64,000 nucleotides of DNA from Fuscovulum blasticum DSM 2131 (GCF_003034965.1 NZ_PZKE01000008.1:1-64000); one strand, 5' to 3'. Counted from the first letter of the stretch, positions 35,478 through 47,394 are shown. Made by a program: numbers and translations. Notes: generated by a model from the sequence alone, not told the origin.

Positions 35478-36716
35478 ATGGATCTGCATGTCTCAACCCT
35501 GTTCTTCGACATGAACAGCTTCTACGCCTCGGTCGCCCAGGCCGAGGAGCCGGCGCTGATGGGCCGTCCGGTGGGCGTGCTGACGACCGATGCCCCGAAC
35601 GCGGGCTGCATCGCCGCCAGCATCGACGCCAAACGGCTTGGTGTCGGCATGGGCACCCGGCAGGACGAGGCGCGGCGCCTGTGCCCCGGCATCGTGTTCC
35701 GTCCGGTCCGGCACGATGTCTGCGTGCGTTACCACCATGCGATCCTCGCGGCGGTGGAAACCGTGGTGCCGGTGCACCGGATCTGGTCGATCGACGAATG
35801 TTCCTGCCTGCTGACCGGCTCGGAACAGCGGCTCGACCGCGCCTTGGCGATTGGCCGCGCCTTGCAGCAGGCAGTGCTGGACCGGGTGCATCCGGCGTTG
35901 CGCTGTTCGGTGGGGCTTGGCCCGACGCGGCTTCTGGCCAAGGTGGCGGCCGGGCTGGAAAAGCCGGGGGGGCTGCACTGGCTGTTGCCGCATGTGCTGC
36001 CCGACCGCATCGCCCATCTGGCGCTGGACGATCTGCCGGGGATTTCCCGGCGCATGAAGCTGCGGCTGGAAGCGGCGGGTATCCCGGATGTGCGGGCGCT
36101 TTTCGCGCTGGACCCCAAGCGCGCGCGGGCGATCTGGCACAGTGTGACCGGCGAACGCTTCCTGCGCGAATTGCGCGGCGAAACCGTGATCTGGCCGGAA
36201 ACGCGGCGCGGCATGATCGGGCACGGGCAGGTGCTGACCGCGGGCAACAAGACGCCCGAGGGCGCGCGGCTGGTGGCGCGGCGCCTGCTGGTCAAGGCGG
36301 CCGCCCGGCTGCGGCGCGAAGGGTTCCTGGCCCGCAGCCTGCATGTCTCGGTCCGGTCGGAAGACGGGGCGTCCTCGGCGCAAGAGGGGCAGATCCGCGC
36401 CACGCAGGACACATTCTTCCTGTTGCAGACGCTGGATCGCTACTGGTCCGGGCTGCGGCTGCGTCGGCTGCGGGCGGTGAATGTCATGCTGGGCGGGCTG
36501 ATTGCCGAGGGGCAGGTGACGGACGATCTGTTCGAAAGCCCCGGACCGGCGGCCGAAGCGGGCCGGGCCGGGCTATGCCGGGCAATCGACGCGCTGAACC
36601 AGCGGTTCGGTCAGGACACGGTGCATTTCGGTTCGCTGCCCCCGCATCGGGTGCCCTATACGGGCGCCAAGATTGCCTTCGGGCGCATCCCCGTGGCCGA
36701 GGATTTTCTGGAATAG
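35478..36716 (+). CDS. Y-family DNA polymerase (DinB/UmuC-like)
   Basis: The 412-residue protein has the Y-family palm motifs: LFFDMNSFYASV (first metal Asp), a conserved Asp-Glu pair in WSIDECSCLL, and SVGLGPTRLLAKVAAGLEKPGGL, followed by helix-hairpin-helix DDLPGISRRMKLRLEAAGI and a little-finger domain. Such polymerases copy across damaged bases. The post-catalytic sequence CSCLL departs from the DinB form (EAYLD). There is no C-terminal clamp-binding QxxLxLF that I can see. The LexA box upstream implies SOS induction. It is not the ImuB of an imuA-imuB-dnaE2 cassette, as neither partner is near. Similar genes are sometimes mislabelled ImpB. Confidence 0.85.
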   Translation: MDLHVSTLFFDMNSFYASVAQAEEPALMGRPVGVLTTDAPNAGCIAASIDAKRLGVGMGTRQDEARRLCPGIVFRPVRHDVCVRYHHAILAAVETVVPVHRIWSIDECSCLLTGSEQRLDRALAIGRALQQAVLDRVHPALRCSVGLGPTRLLAKVAAGLEKPGGLHWLLPHVLPDRIAHLALDDLPGISRRMKLRLEAAGIPDVRALFALDPKRARAIWHSVTGERFLRELRGETVIWPETRRGMIGHGQVLTAGNKTPEGARLVARRLLVKAAARLRREGFLARSLHVSVRSEDGASSAQEGQIRATQDTFFLLQTLDRYWSGLRLRRLRAVNVMLGGLIAEGQVTDDLFESPGPAAEAGRAGLCRAIDALNQRFGQDTVHFGSLPPHRVPYTGAKIAFGRIPVAEDFLE

Positions 36717-36721
36717 CGCCG

Positions 36722-37168
36722 TCAGCGTCCGGCGGGGTTCTTCTCCAGCGCCTCGGATCGGGCGATGGGCATCTTGTCGATCGAGTTGATGATCTCGCGC
36801 CCGTCCCAGGGCAGGGGCTTGCGGATCGAGGGCTTCCAGTCCTTGTCCATCAGCACCAGCGAAAAGCCCCGCGGCCGCAGCTTGCGGCGCAGATCCGAGG
36901 GATTGGCCGGATCGGTGTCGATGATCAGGATGACATCGCGCGCCTGAAAATCGGCGCCGTAGCGGGCCAGCATCTCCATCTGGCGAACGAAGGTCGGGTC
37001 GGCCGGACTGTCGGCGAAGATGATGACCGGGCGGCGGACATACAAGAGATCGGCCTCCACCACCTGATCGGCGGGGACGGGGGCAATTTCCGGGGCCGCA
37101 GCCTCGGCGTGAACGGAAAGCGGCGCAAGGGCCGCAAGAAACAGGACGGAACGGCGGTTAAGGCGCAT
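36722..37168 (-). CDS. DUF4174 periplasmic protein
   Basis: The 148-residue protein has a signal peptide (MRLNRRSVLFLAALAPLSVH, cleaved near AEAAA) and the DUF4174 fold pattern: RPVIIFADSPADPTFVRQM, DVILIIDTD, FSLVLMDKDWKPSIRKPLPW and a C-terminal IDKMPIAR. The fold is thioredoxin-like but without a CxxC; function unknown. Two ATGs are adjacent (37168 and 37171); I prefer 37168 because AAGGG then sits at a workable distance. It converges with the polymerase gene and is divergent from mcm. Confidence 0.8.
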   Translation of the reverse strand: MRLNRRSVLFLAALAPLSVHAEAAAPEIAPVPADQVVEADLLYVRRPVIIFADSPADPTFVRQMEMLARYGADFQARDVILIIDTDPANPSDLRRKLRPRGFSLVLMDKDWKPSIRKPLPWDGREIINSIDKMPIARSEALEKNPAGR

Positions 37169-37251
37169 CATGCCCTTGGATATAGGGCAGCTCGCCGAAA
37201 ACCCCAAGCGCCGAGGCGGAGCCCGGGTGCAGAGCAGGAGCGGAGAGACCA

Positions 37252-39378
37252 ATGGCGGATGTGAAGGTTTGGGAGGCGCTGGCCTCGAAGGAACTCAAGG
37301 GTGCCGATCCGGCCACCTTGAACTGGCAGACGCTGGAGGGCATCACCGTCAAGCCGCTTTATACCGCGGCCGATGTGCAGGGTCTGCCGCAGATGGGCGA
37401 ACTGCCGGGCATCGCGCCCTTCACCCGTGGCGTGCGCGCCACCATGTATGCCGGCCGGCCCTGGACCATTCGTCAATACGCCGGCTTCTCGACCGCCGAG
37501 GAATCAAACGCCTTCTACCGCAAGGCGCTGGCCGCCGGGCAGCAGGGCGTGTCGGTCGCCTTCGACCTGGCCACCCACCGCGGCTATGACAGCGACCACC
37601 CCCGCGTGGTGGGCGATGTGGGCAAGGCCGGCGTCGCCATCGACAGTGTCGAGGACATGAAGATCCTGTTCGACGGCATCCCGCTGGAAAAGGTCAGCGT
37701 CTCGATGACGATGAATGGCGCGGTGATCCCGATCCTCGCCAATTTCATCGTGACCGGCGAAGAGCAGGGCGTGGACCGCAGCCTGCTGTCCGGCACCATC
37801 CAGAACGACATTCTCAAGGAGTTCATGGTCCGCAACACCTATGTCTATCCGCCCGAACCTTCGATGCGGATCATCGCGGACATCATCGAATACACCAGCG
37901 CCGAGATGCCGAAGTTCAACTCGATCTCGATCTCGGGCTATCACATGCAGGAAGCCGGGGCGAACCTGGTGCAGGAACTGGCCTATACCCTGGCCGACGG
38001 GCGCGAATATGTGCGCGCGGCCATTGCGCGCGGCATGAATGTCGATGATTTCGCCGGGCGCCTGTCGTTCTTCTTCGCCATCGGCATGAACTTCTTCATG
38101 GAGGCGGCCAAGCTGCGGGCGGCGCGTCTGCTGTGGCACCGCATCATGTCGGAGTTCGAACCGAAGAAGACCGGCAGCCTGATGCTGCGCACCCATTGCC
38201 AGACCAGCGGCGTGTCGCTGCAAGAGGCGGACCCCTACAACAACGTCATCCGCACCGCCTATGAGGCGATGGCGGCGGCGCTGGGGGGCACGCAAAGCCT
38301 GCACACCAACGCGCTGGACGAGGCGATTGCCCTGCCGACCGAATTCAGCGCCCGGATCGCGCGGAACACCCAGCTTATCCTGCAGGAAGAAACCGGGATC
38401 ACCCATGTCGTCGATCCTCTGGCGGGCAGCTACTATGTGGAAAGCCTGACCCATCAGCTTGCCGAAGAGGCGTGGAAGCTGATCGAAGAGGTCGAGGCCA
38501 TGGGCGGCATGACCAAGGCCGTGGCCAGCGGGATGCCCAAGCTGCGGATCGAGGAAACCGCCGCCCGCCGGCAGGCGCTGATCGACCGCGGCGAAGAGGT
38601 GATCGTTGGCGTCAACAAGTACCGCAAGGCCAAGGAAGACCCGATCGACATTCTCGACATCGACAATGTGATGGTCCGCGACGCGCAGATCGCCCGGCTG
38701 AAGGCGACCCGCGCCGCACGGGACGACGCGGCCTGCACGGCGGCACTGGCGGAACTGACCCGCCGCGCGGCCGAGGGCGGCAATCTGCTGGAGGCGGCGG
38801 TTCAGGCCGCCCGGGCACGGGCAACGGTCGGGGAGATCAGCGACGCGATGGAAAAGGTGTTCGGGCGGCATCGGGCCGAGGTGAAGACGCTGGCCGGGGT
38901 CTATGGCGCCGCCTATGAGGGCGACCAGGGTTTCGCCCGGATTCAGCAGGATGTGGAAGCCTTCGCCGAGGAAGAGGGCCGGCGGCCGCGGATGCTGGTG
39001 GTCAAGATGGGCCAGGACGGCCACGACCGCGGCGCCAAGGTGATCGCCACCGCCTTTGCCGACATCGGCTTTGACGTGGACGTGGGCACCCTGTTCCAGA
39101 CCCCGGAAGAGGCCGCGCAGGACGCGGTGGACAACGACGTTCATGTCGTCGGCATCTCGTCGCTGGCCGCGGGGCACAAGACGCTGGCGCCCAAGCTGAT
39201 CGAGGCGCTGAAGGCCAAGGGGGCAGGGGACATTCTGGTGATCTGCGGCGGGGTGATCCCGCAGCAGGACTATGATTTCCTCAAGAAGGCCGGGGTGAAG
39301 GCGATCTTCGGCCCGGGCACCAACATCCCGGCCGCCGCCAAGGACATCCTCGACCTGATCCGCGCCGCCCGGAGCTGA
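37252..39378 (+). CDS. mcm: Methylmalonyl-CoA mutase
   Basis: This B12 enzyme rearranges (R)-methylmalonyl-CoA to succinyl-CoA, the last step of propionyl-CoA assimilation. The 708-residue single-chain form has the substrate barrel ([63 protein letters not shown]-like [20 protein letters not shown]) and the C-terminal cobalamin domain with [10 protein letters not shown] (H591 ligand), [12 protein letters not shown] and FGPGTNI. A MeaB-type G-protein chaperone and an epimerase gene are not in the window. Confidence 0.97.
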   Translation: MADVKVWEALASKELKGADPATLNWQTLEGITVKPLYTAADVQGLPQMGELPGIAPFTRGVRATMYAGRPWTIRQYAGFSTAEESNAFYRKALAAGQQGVSVAFDLATHRGYDSDHPRVVGDVGKAGVAIDSVEDMKILFDGIPLEKVSVSMTMNGAVIPILANFIVTGEEQGVDRSLLSGTIQNDILKEFMVRNTYVYPPEPSMRIIADIIEYTSAEMPKFNSISISGYHMQEAGANLVQELAYTLADGREYVRAAIARGMNVDDFAGRLSFFFAIGMNFFMEAAKLRAARLLWHRIMSEFEPKKTGSLMLRTHCQTSGVSLQEADPYNNVIRTAYEAMAAALGGTQSLHTNALDEAIALPTEFSARIARNTQLILQEETGITHVVDPLAGSYYVESLTHQLAEEAWKLIEEVEAMGGMTKAVASGMPKLRIEETAARRQALIDRGEEVIVGVNKYRKAKEDPIDILDIDNVMVRDAQIARLKATRAARDDAACTAALAELTRRAAEGGNLLEAAVQAARARATVGEISDAMEKVFGRHRAEVKTLAGVYGAAYEGDQGFARIQQDVEAFAEEEGRRPRMLVVKMGQDGHDRGAKVIATAFADIGFDVDVGTLFQTPEEAAQDAVDNDVHVVGISSLAAGHKTLAPKLIEALKAKGAGDILVICGGVIPQQDYDFLKKAGVKAIFGPGTNIPAAAKDILDLIRAARS

Positions 39379-39411
39379 TCCCTTCGCGCGGCCGAAGATC
39401 CTGACCGGCAA

Positions 39412-39445
39412 CCGGCACCGGATCACCCTGGGGGTCCGGTGCCGG
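39412..39445 (+). terminator. Hairpin downstream of mcm
   Basis: CCGGCACCGG and CCGGTGCCGG form a perfect 10-bp stem with a 14-nt loop, 33 nt past the mcm stop. No T-run follows. Confidence 0.5.
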
Positions 39446-39527
39446 GCCGGGCCTGCCCACGGGGCATGGCCCAGCCGATAGCGATCAGCGAAAGCGGGCG
39501 ATTGTCGCGCGGGAACGGCGGAAAAAC

Positions 39528-39557
39528 AAATGGCGCCCGTCTGCGGGCGCCATTTTT
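39528..39557. terminator. Bidirectional rho-independent terminator between mcm and rpoD
   Basis: AAATGGCGCCCG and CGGGCGCCATTT form a perfect 12-bp stem with a TCTG loop. T-runs flank it on both strands (TTTTT on plus, TTTGTTTTT on minus). It serves rpoD on the minus strand and could stop mcm transcripts. Confidence 0.9.
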
Positions 39558-39580
39558 CGTTTCCAGCCCCTTGGGGCGGT

Positions 39581-41593
<2,013 letters not shown>

Positions 41594-41677
41594 GCGTGCT
41601 CCTTGAAGGCGGCGAATCGGGTAAGGGCCTTTTCGAATCAATACCGCGAATCACGGCAGGGTGAAGGCCGATTCGGT

Positions 41678-43660
41678 TTAACTGCGGCTGCGACCGCCGC
41701 GGGTGAAGTCGATTTGGTCATGCAGGCGGCGTGCCCGGTCCAATTCCTCTCGGTCCAGTTCCACGCCATTCGGCGCAATCACGGCCTCTCCCTTCTGTTC
41801 TTTCGGGGCGCCACGGGCGGCGCTTTGCCGGGCGGCGGTGGCCCGCGACAGGCGGAAGGTGGTGCCTTCGTCGGCCAGGCCGTCCATATCTTCCTCGGCC
41901 TCGATCAGCTCGGCGCGATGGGCGCGGTTGGCTTCCAGCGCGGCCAGGTCCACCTCGACACAGGCGGCGGCAAATTCCTCATCGGCACGCGGCAGCATGG
42001 GCGGGGCAATGCGCACATGGGGATGCGCCAGCAGCCGGTCAAGGGCTTGCGGGCTGTCGGTCTCGATCCGGGCGCGACATTCGCTGTCCTGCGCATGGGT
42101 CAGCAGCAGGTTGCGCAACCGGGTGTGGTCCTCGGAACTGAGGTCCAGCCGTTCCAGCGAGGTCTCGAACCGCGGCACCAGCGCGGGGAAGCGGATCAGC
42201 GCGGCCAGGATCACCGCCTCGCGCAGGGTGTCTTCCGGCATGTGCCCGGCCGCCAGCAGCGAGGCGCGGGTGGTGGCCAGCGGCGGGGCGGGTGGCGGCA
42301 CGAAGCGGCCCTTGCGGAAGCCCGGTCCGCCGGATTGGCCGCCGAACGGGGCGCGCGGCTGTGTGGCGGGGCGGCGGTTGGTGCCGAACAGATCCCAGCG
42401 AAGCTGCTTGATCTCTTCGCCGTAATGGGCGCGGATCGACGGGTCGGCGATGCGCTTCAGCGCGGCGCGCAGGGTCTTGTCCAGCGCGGCCTTGCGTTCT
42501 GGGCTGTCGAAGACGCGGCCTTCTGTCTCGCGCTGCCACAACAGGCGGACCATCGGCTGCGCCTCGTCCAGCACCTTCTGCATGGCCGGTGCGCCCTCGG
42601 CCTTGATCAGGTCGTCGGGGTCCATGCCGCCGGGCAGCAGGGCAAAGCGCAGGCCCTTGCCCGCCTCCAGCAGCGGCAGCGCCAGATCCACCACCCGCAG
42701 GCCGGCGCGCAGACCGGCAGCGTCGCCGTCCAGCGCGATGACAGGTTCGTCAGAGACGCGCCACATCAGGCGCAACTGGTCTTCGGTGACGGCGGTGCCA
42801 AGCGGCGCCACGGCGGCGGTGAACCCGGCCTCGACCAGCGCGATCACGTCCATATAGCCTTCGGCCACCACCAGCGGCTTGCCCTTGCCGGCCGCTTCGC
42901 GCGCCGGGCCGATGTTGAACAGGTTGCGGCCCTTGTCGAACAGCTCGGTCTCGGGGCCGTTCAGGTATTTCGCCCGTGCGTTCGGATCAAGCGACCGCCC
43001 GCCCAGGCTGATGGCACGGCCGCGCGCATCGCGGATGGGAAAGATGATCCGGCCGCGGAAGCGGTCATAAAGCGCACCGTCATCGGCCCGCGCCACCAGC
43101 CCGCTGTCCACCATCAGGTCGGGCGCAATGCCCTTGGCGGCCAGCATGTCCTTCAGCGCGTGGCGGCTGTCGGGGGCCCAGCCGATTTCCCAGCGGTCCT
43201 GCGCGGCGTCCGACAGGCGGCGGCGGGTCAGATAGGCCCGCGCCTCGGCCGCGGCGGCGGTTTTCAGTTGCAGGCGGAACCATTTGACCGCCTCTTCCAT
43301 CACCCGCGCCAGATCGCTGCGCCGGTCGGCCTTCTCGGCCGCGCGCGGATCGCGCTCGGGCATCGGCATCCCGGCTTCGGCGGCCAGAACGGCAACCGCT
43401 TCGATGAAAGGCAGGTTTTCGGTTTCCTTCACGAAGGTCAGCGCATCGCCCTTCGCGTGGCAGCCGAAGCAATAGTAAAACCCCTTGCGGTCATCGACGT
43501 GGAAACTGGCCGACTTTTCCTGATGGAACGGGCAGGGCGCCCACCAGTCGCCCTTTGCCATGTTCGACTTGCGCATGTCCCAGGTGACCTTCCGCCCGAC
43601 AACGGCGGAAAGCGAGACGCGGGTGCGCAGTTCATCCAGGAATCCGGGTGGCAGGAACAT
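41678..43660 (-). CDS. dnaG: DNA primase
   Basis: DnaG makes RNA primers at the replication fork. The 660-residue protein has the N-terminal CHC2 zinc finger (C43, H46, C64, C67), the RNA polymerase core with Toprim motifs VVAEGYMDVIAL and VIALDGDAAGL, and a C-terminal helicase-binding region. The ATG at 43660 begins MFLPPGFLDELRTRVSLSAV, the family's usual lead; the reading frame is open further upstream but runs through a dispersed intergenic repeat. No strong ribosome site is seen before the ATG. Confidence 0.95.
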   Translation of the reverse strand: MFLPPGFLDELRTRVSLSAVVGRKVTWDMRKSNMAKGDWWAPCPFHQEKSASFHVDDRKGFYYCFGCHAKGDALTFVKETENLPFIEAVAVLAAEAGMPMPERDPRAAEKADRRSDLARVMEEAVKWFRLQLKTAAAAEARAYLTRRRLSDAAQDRWEIGWAPDSRHALKDMLAAKGIAPDLMVDSGLVARADDGALYDRFRGRIIFPIRDARGRAISLGGRSLDPNARAKYLNGPETELFDKGRNLFNIGPAREAAGKGKPLVVAEGYMDVIALVEAGFTAAVAPLGTAVTEDQLRLMWRVSDEPVIALDGDAAGLRAGLRVVDLALPLLEAGKGLRFALLPGGMDPDDLIKAEGAPAMQKVLDEAQPMVRLLWQRETEGRVFDSPERKAALDKTLRAALKRIADPSIRAHYGEEIKQLRWDLFGTNRRPATQPRAPFGGQSGGPGFRKGRFVPPPAPPLATTRASLLAAGHMPEDTLREAVILAALIRFPALVPRFETSLERLDLSSEDHTRLRNLLLTHAQDSECRARIETDSPQALDRLLAHPHVRIAPPMLPRADEEFAAACVEVDLAALEANRAHRAELIEAEEDMDGLADEGTTFRLSRATAARQSAARGAPKEQKGEAVIAPNGVELDREELDRARRLHDQIDFTRGGRSRS

Positions 43661-43719
43661 GACACAGATATGGGGCCTTGGGGGGCCAGAGTCGAGCCGA
43701 CGGTCGAGCCGGCGGTCAG

Positions 43720-43837
43720 GCCGGGGGCGCTTCGCCCCCCGGACCCCCCGAGGATATTTGAGGACAGAAAATGGCCTGGCCCAGATCATTTTCTGTCCAG
43801 AAATATCCACGGGGGTGCGGGGGTGTGAAACCCCCGC
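43720..43837. repeat. Dispersed intergenic palindromic element, copy B
   Basis: GGATATTT-GA-GGACAGAAAATG (43752-43773) and CATTTTCTGTCC-AG-AAATATCC (43787-43808) form a 22-bp inverted repeat with only the central dinucleotides unpaired. It is flanked by a GGGGGCG/CGCCCCC hairpin on the left and GCGGGGGT/ACCCCCGC (43817-43837) on the right. A degenerate copy is at 3262-3371. The right hairpin ends 8 nt before the stop codon of the minus-strand oxidase gene, so it may serve as its terminator. Confidence 0.75.
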
Positions 43838-43845
43838 GTGCAACG

Positions 43846-45153
43846 TCAGAAGCCGATCCGGTCGCGCGCCGAATACCAGCTCATCGCCAGCACCAGAAGC
43901 GGCCAGCGCAGCGCCGCGCCGCCGGGGAAGCGGGGTTGCGGCAGGCTGGCCATCAGGTCGAACCCGGCCGACTGGCTGGACACCGCCTCGGCCAGCAGCT
44001 TGCCCGCCAGCGTGGCCAGCGCCACGCCATGCCCCGAATAGCCCGAGGCCGACAGCACGTTCGGCCGCACACGGGTGAAGCAGGGCATCCGGTTCAGGGT
44101 AATGGCCAGCGTGCCGCCCCAGGCGTGGTCGATCTTCACGCCCTTGAGCTGCGGATAGACCTCAAGCATCGGCCTGGTCACTGTCTTCACCAGATCGGGG
44201 AAACGGTAGCCATAGCTTTCGCCGCCGCCGAACAGCAGGCGGTTGTCTTCCGACAGGCGCCAGTAGTTCACCACGAATTTGGTGTCGCAGGCGGCGACGG
44301 GTTCCGACAGGATGTCTTTCGCCCGCGCGCCCAGGGGTTCGGTCGCCACCATGAAGTTGTTGATCGGCATGACGCGGGCGGCAACCCTGGGTTCCAGCCC
44401 GCCCAGATAGCCGTTGGCGGCCAGGATCACATGGTCGCAGGTGACGCGGCCGCTGGCGGTGGTCACCACGGGCTTCGCGCCATGGTCGATCTTCACCACT
44501 TCGCTGCGCTCATGCAGCCGCGCGCCGGCCTTGGCCGCCGCCGCCGCCAGCCCCAGCGCAAAGTTCAGCGGATGCAGATGGCCCGCGCCTCGGTCCACCT
44601 CGCCGCCCTTGTAGACGGGCGAGCCGACGATGGCGTGGATGCCCTCGCGGTCCAGCGGTTCCAACTGGTCATAGCCATAGTCGCGGTGCAGCTTTTCCCC
44701 GTAAAGGTGCAGCTCGCGCACCTCGGTATCGGTCCAGCAGGCGTGAACGATGCCGGGGTAAAAGGTCACCGGCATGGCGTGGCGGGCGATCAGGTCGCGG
44801 ACGATCTGCTTGGCGTCCTCGGCCAGGTGCCAGAAGCGGCGGGCGTTTTCGCGCCCCGCCACCTTTTCCAGCCAGACCTGATCCTGCCGCTGGCCGCTGC
44901 CCACCTGGCCGCCATTGCGCCCCGAGGCACCGAAGCCCACGCGATGCGCCTCCAGCAGCACGACCGACAGGCCGCGTTCGGCCAGATGCAGCGCGGCGGA
45001 CAGGCCGGTATAGCCGCCGCCGACAATGCAGACATCGGCCGTGGTGTCGCCCGCCAGCGCCGGGAAGGGCGCCAGCGGCGTTGCGGTCGCGGCATAGTAG
45101 CTGGCCGGGTATTCGCCCGGCCGGTCATTGGCGTGCAGAAGATTTGCCGCCAT
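43846..45153 (-). CDS. puuB: FAD-dependent amine oxidoreductase (PuuB/DadA-like)
   Basis: The 435-residue protein has the FAD-binding VCIVGGGYTGLSAALHLAERG, SGRNGGQVGSGQRQDQ and a C-terminal DAO motif NVLSASGYSGHGVALATLAGK. Members oxidise gamma-glutamylputrescine or related glutamyl-amines and D-amino acids. The next gene upstream is a PuuA-like synthetase whose stop overlaps this ATG by one base (TGATG), so a paired ligase-oxidase step is likely. The exact amine is unknown; the puuB symbol is by analogy. Confidence 0.82.
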   Translation of the reverse strand: MAANLLHANDRPGEYPASYYAATATPLAPFPALAGDTTADVCIVGGGYTGLSAALHLAERGLSVVLLEAHRVGFGASGRNGGQVGSGQRQDQVWLEKVAGRENARRFWHLAEDAKQIVRDLIARHAMPVTFYPGIVHACWTDTEVRELHLYGEKLHRDYGYDQLEPLDREGIHAIVGSPVYKGGEVDRGAGHLHPLNFALGLAAAAAKAGARLHERSEVVKIDHGAKPVVTTASGRVTCDHVILAANGYLGGLEPRVAARVMPINNFMVATEPLGARAKDILSEPVAACDTKFVVNYWRLSEDNRLLFGGGESYGYRFPDLVKTVTRPMLEVYPQLKGVKIDHAWGGTLAITLNRMPCFTRVRPNVLSASGYSGHGVALATLAGKLLAEAVSSQSAGFDLMASLPQPRFPGGAALRWPLLVLAMSWYSARDRIGF

Positions 45154-46508
45154 CACACGTTCAGGAGCAGATGCTCGCGCTCCCACGGGCTGATGACTTG
45201 CAGGAACTCCTTGTATTCGTTCCGCTTCACGCTGTCATAAACCTTGATGAAGTCAGGCCCCATCACCTCTTTCAGCGCTTCGTCCTCATCCAGAAGGTCC
45301 AGCGCGTCGCCCAGGTTCACCGGGATGTCCTCATTGTCGATATAGGCCGATCCGGTGAATTCGGGGCGCGCGGGCTTCTTTTCCATCAGGCCCAGATAGC
45401 CGCAGGCCAGCGTGGCCGCGATGCCCAGATAGGGGTTGCAGTCCATGCCCGGCAGCCGGTTTTCGATCCGCCGCGCCGAGGCGCTGGAGATCGGCACCCG
45501 CAGGCCCGTGGTGCGGTTGTCACGGCCCCATTCCAGATTGATCGGCGCGGCGAAATCGGGAACGTAGCGGCGGTAGCTGTTCACATAGGGGGCCATCAGC
45601 GCGATGGCGGCCGACATGTGATGCTGCATCCCGGCGATGAAATGGTTGAAGGCTTCCGTCTCCACCCCCTTGGGGCCGGCAAAGATGTTCTTGCCGGTCT
45701 TGGTATCCACCACCGACGTGTGGATGTGCATGGCCGAACCCGGCTCGCCCGCAATCGGCTTGGCCATGAAGGTGGCGAAACAGTCATGCCGCAGGGCGGC
45801 TTCGCGGATCATGCGCTTGAAGAAGAACACGTCGTCCGCCAGGCGCACCGGGTCGCCATGGGCAAGGTTCAGCTCGATCTGGCCCGCGCCGCCTTCCTGA
45901 AGGATGCCGTCGATTTCCAGCCCCTGCGCTTCGGCGAAATCATAGATGTCGTCGATCACCTTGCCGTATTCATCGACAGCCGACAGCGAATAGGCCTGCT
46001 TGCCCGCCGCGCGGCGGCCCGATCGGCCCATCGGGGGAATGACCGGCTGGTTCGGGTCAATGTTGCGGGCGGTCAGGAAGAATTCCATCTCGGGCGCGAC
46101 CACCGGCTTCCAGCCTTGCGCGGCGTAAAGGCTGACGATCCGGCGCAGCACGTTGCGCGGGCTGTAGGCCACCAGATTTCCCTGCTGGTCCTTGGCGTCA
46201 TGGATCACCTGCAGCGTCACATCCGCCGTCCAGGGCGCGGCGGTGGCGGTGGACCAGTCGGGTTCCAGGATCATGTCGGGTTCGGTGAAGGCGTCGAAGG
46301 GGCTGTCGGCCCATTCGCCGGTGATCGTTTGCAGGAAGATCGAGTTCGGCAGGAAGTAGTTGGTCTGCTTGGCGAATTTCGCGGCGGGCATCGCCTTGCC
46401 GCGCGCCACGCCGGCGATGTCGCCGATGACGCACTCCACTTCATCCACCCGGCGGTTGCCGATGTAGTCGCGCGCTGCCTCGGGCAGTTGGTCGGTCCAT
46501 TTGGACAT
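45153..46508 (-). CDS. puuA: Glutamine synthetase-family ligase (gamma-glutamylputrescine synthetase-like)
   Basis: This 451-residue ligase has the glutamine synthetase catalytic domain: APEMEFFL, GAGQIELNL, FMAKPIAGEPGSAMHIHTS, NSYRRYVPDFAAPINLEWG and NRLPGMDCNPYLGIAATLA. The N-terminal beta-grasp is present (VECVIGDIAGVARGKAMPA). PuuA ligates glutamate to putrescine or another amine with ATP. It is translationally linked to the oxidase downstream. A second paralogue lies at 47395. I cannot separate putrescine from ethanolamine or amino-acid amines as substrate. Confidence 0.88.
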   Translation of the reverse strand: MSKWTDQLPEAARDYIGNRRVDEVECVIGDIAGVARGKAMPAAKFAKQTNYFLPNSIFLQTITGEWADSPFDAFTEPDMILEPDWSTATAAPWTADVTLQVIHDAKDQQGNLVAYSPRNVLRRIVSLYAAQGWKPVVAPEMEFFLTARNIDPNQPVIPPMGRSGRRAAGKQAYSLSAVDEYGKVIDDIYDFAEAQGLEIDGILQEGGAGQIELNLAHGDPVRLADDVFFFKRMIREAALRHDCFATFMAKPIAGEPGSAMHIHTSVVDTKTGKNIFAGPKGVETEAFNHFIAGMQHHMSAAIALMAPYVNSYRRYVPDFAAPINLEWGRDNRTTGLRVPISSASARRIENRLPGMDCNPYLGIAATLACGYLGLMEKKPARPEFTGSAYIDNEDIPVNLGDALDLLDEDEALKEVMGPDFIKVYDSVKRNEYKEFLQVISPWEREHLLLNV

Positions 46509-46549
46509 GGGTCACACTGTGATTGGGGGGTGGCCCCCGCGCCCGGTGA

Positions 46550-47263
46550 TCAGGCGCGGAGCTTCTCGGCCCCAGAGGAACGGGTATTCTGGTGGTTCAG
46601 GAAAAAGGCGGCGATGCGGCCGGCCATGGTCTGATCGTCCAGCGGATCGGCAAGCCGCGCCCGCGCCTGCGCCATCAGCTCATCCGGCACCAGACCGGGG
46701 CCGCGCGTGCGCATCAGGCCATCCACGAATTCCGGCCGGAATTCGGGGTGGGCCTGCACCGTGAACATGCGGTCGTCGTACAGAAGGGCCGCGTTGGTGC
46801 AGAATTCGTTGGTGGCCACCACCTCGGCCACGGCAGGCTTTTCGGTGACCTGATCGCGGTGCCAGGCGTTCAGGGTGATCTTTTCGCCGTTGAAATCATA
46901 GTCGGTCGGGCCGACCGACCAGCCACCGGCGTAGCGTTCCACCTTGCCGCCCATGGCCTGGGCGATGATCTGGTGGCCAAAGCAGATGCCCACCACCGGA
47001 ACCTGCGCGGCATAGGCCTGGCGGATGAACGCTTCCAGCGGCTTGATGAAGGGGTGGTCCTCATAGGCGCCATGGCGCGAGCCGGTGATCAGCCAGCCCT
47101 CGCAGTCATGCACGTCCTTGGGAAATTCCATCGCCTCGACATGGAAGCGGCGGAAGGTCAGGCCGCGGTCTGCCAGCAGCCGTTCGAAGAAATCGGGATA
47201 ATCCCCCATATCGGCCCGAAGGGCGTCGGGGGAAGCTCCGGTCTGGAGGATGCCGATCTGCAT
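46550..47263 (-). CDS. Class I glutamine amidotransferase (GMP synthase-like)
   Basis: The 237-residue protein is a stand-alone GATase1 domain with catalytic Cys in VVGICFGHQIIAQAMGG (C94) and the His-Glu pair in VQAHPEF. GGWSVGPTDY and WHRDQV are also typical. In PuuD, which hydrolyses gamma-glutamyl-GABA, the nucleophile motif is GICRG; here it is GICFGHQ, closer to GMP synthase-like hydrolases. Between two PuuA-like genes, a glutamyl hydrolase role is plausible but not proven. The ATG at 47263 has AAGGA upstream. Confidence 0.85.
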   Translation of the reverse strand: MQIGILQTGASPDALRADMGDYPDFFERLLADRGLTFRRFHVEAMEFPKDVHDCEGWLITGSRHGAYEDHPFIKPLEAFIRQAYAAQVPVVGICFGHQIIAQAMGGKVERYAGGWSVGPTDYDFNGEKITLNAWHRDQVTEKPAVAEVVATNEFCTNAALLYDDRMFTVQAHPEFRPEFVDGLMRTRGPGLVPDELMAQARARLADPLDDQTMAGRIAAFFLNHQNTRSSGAEKLRA

Positions 47264-47334
47264 GGCGGTGTCCTTGGCGGTTTCCAACAGGGTTGTCGCG
47301 GCAGGCGCGTGTGGTCAAGTGGCTTGCACCGGCA

Positions 47335-47388
47335 GCCCGGACGGACGTGGCGTTTCCTGCCGGGGCAGGGGCGCCGTGCCGTCCGGGC
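47335..47388 (-). terminator. Hairpin downstream of second glutamine synthetase gene
   Basis: GCCCGGACGG and CCGTCCGGGC pair perfectly over 10 bp with an inner CCTGCC/GGCAGG stem, 7 nt past the stop codon at 47395. No T-run. Confidence 0.5.
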
Positions 47389-47394
47389 CGGGGA

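Noticed and set aside
35478-36716. Annotation of the polymerase as a type VI secretion ImpB protein
   Set aside because: The name arises from the old UmuC/ImpB label. The sequence has Y-family polymerase motifs and no secretion genes are near.
37504-39426. Minus-strand 640-codon open frame
   Set aside because: Antisense to mcm; no domain seen.
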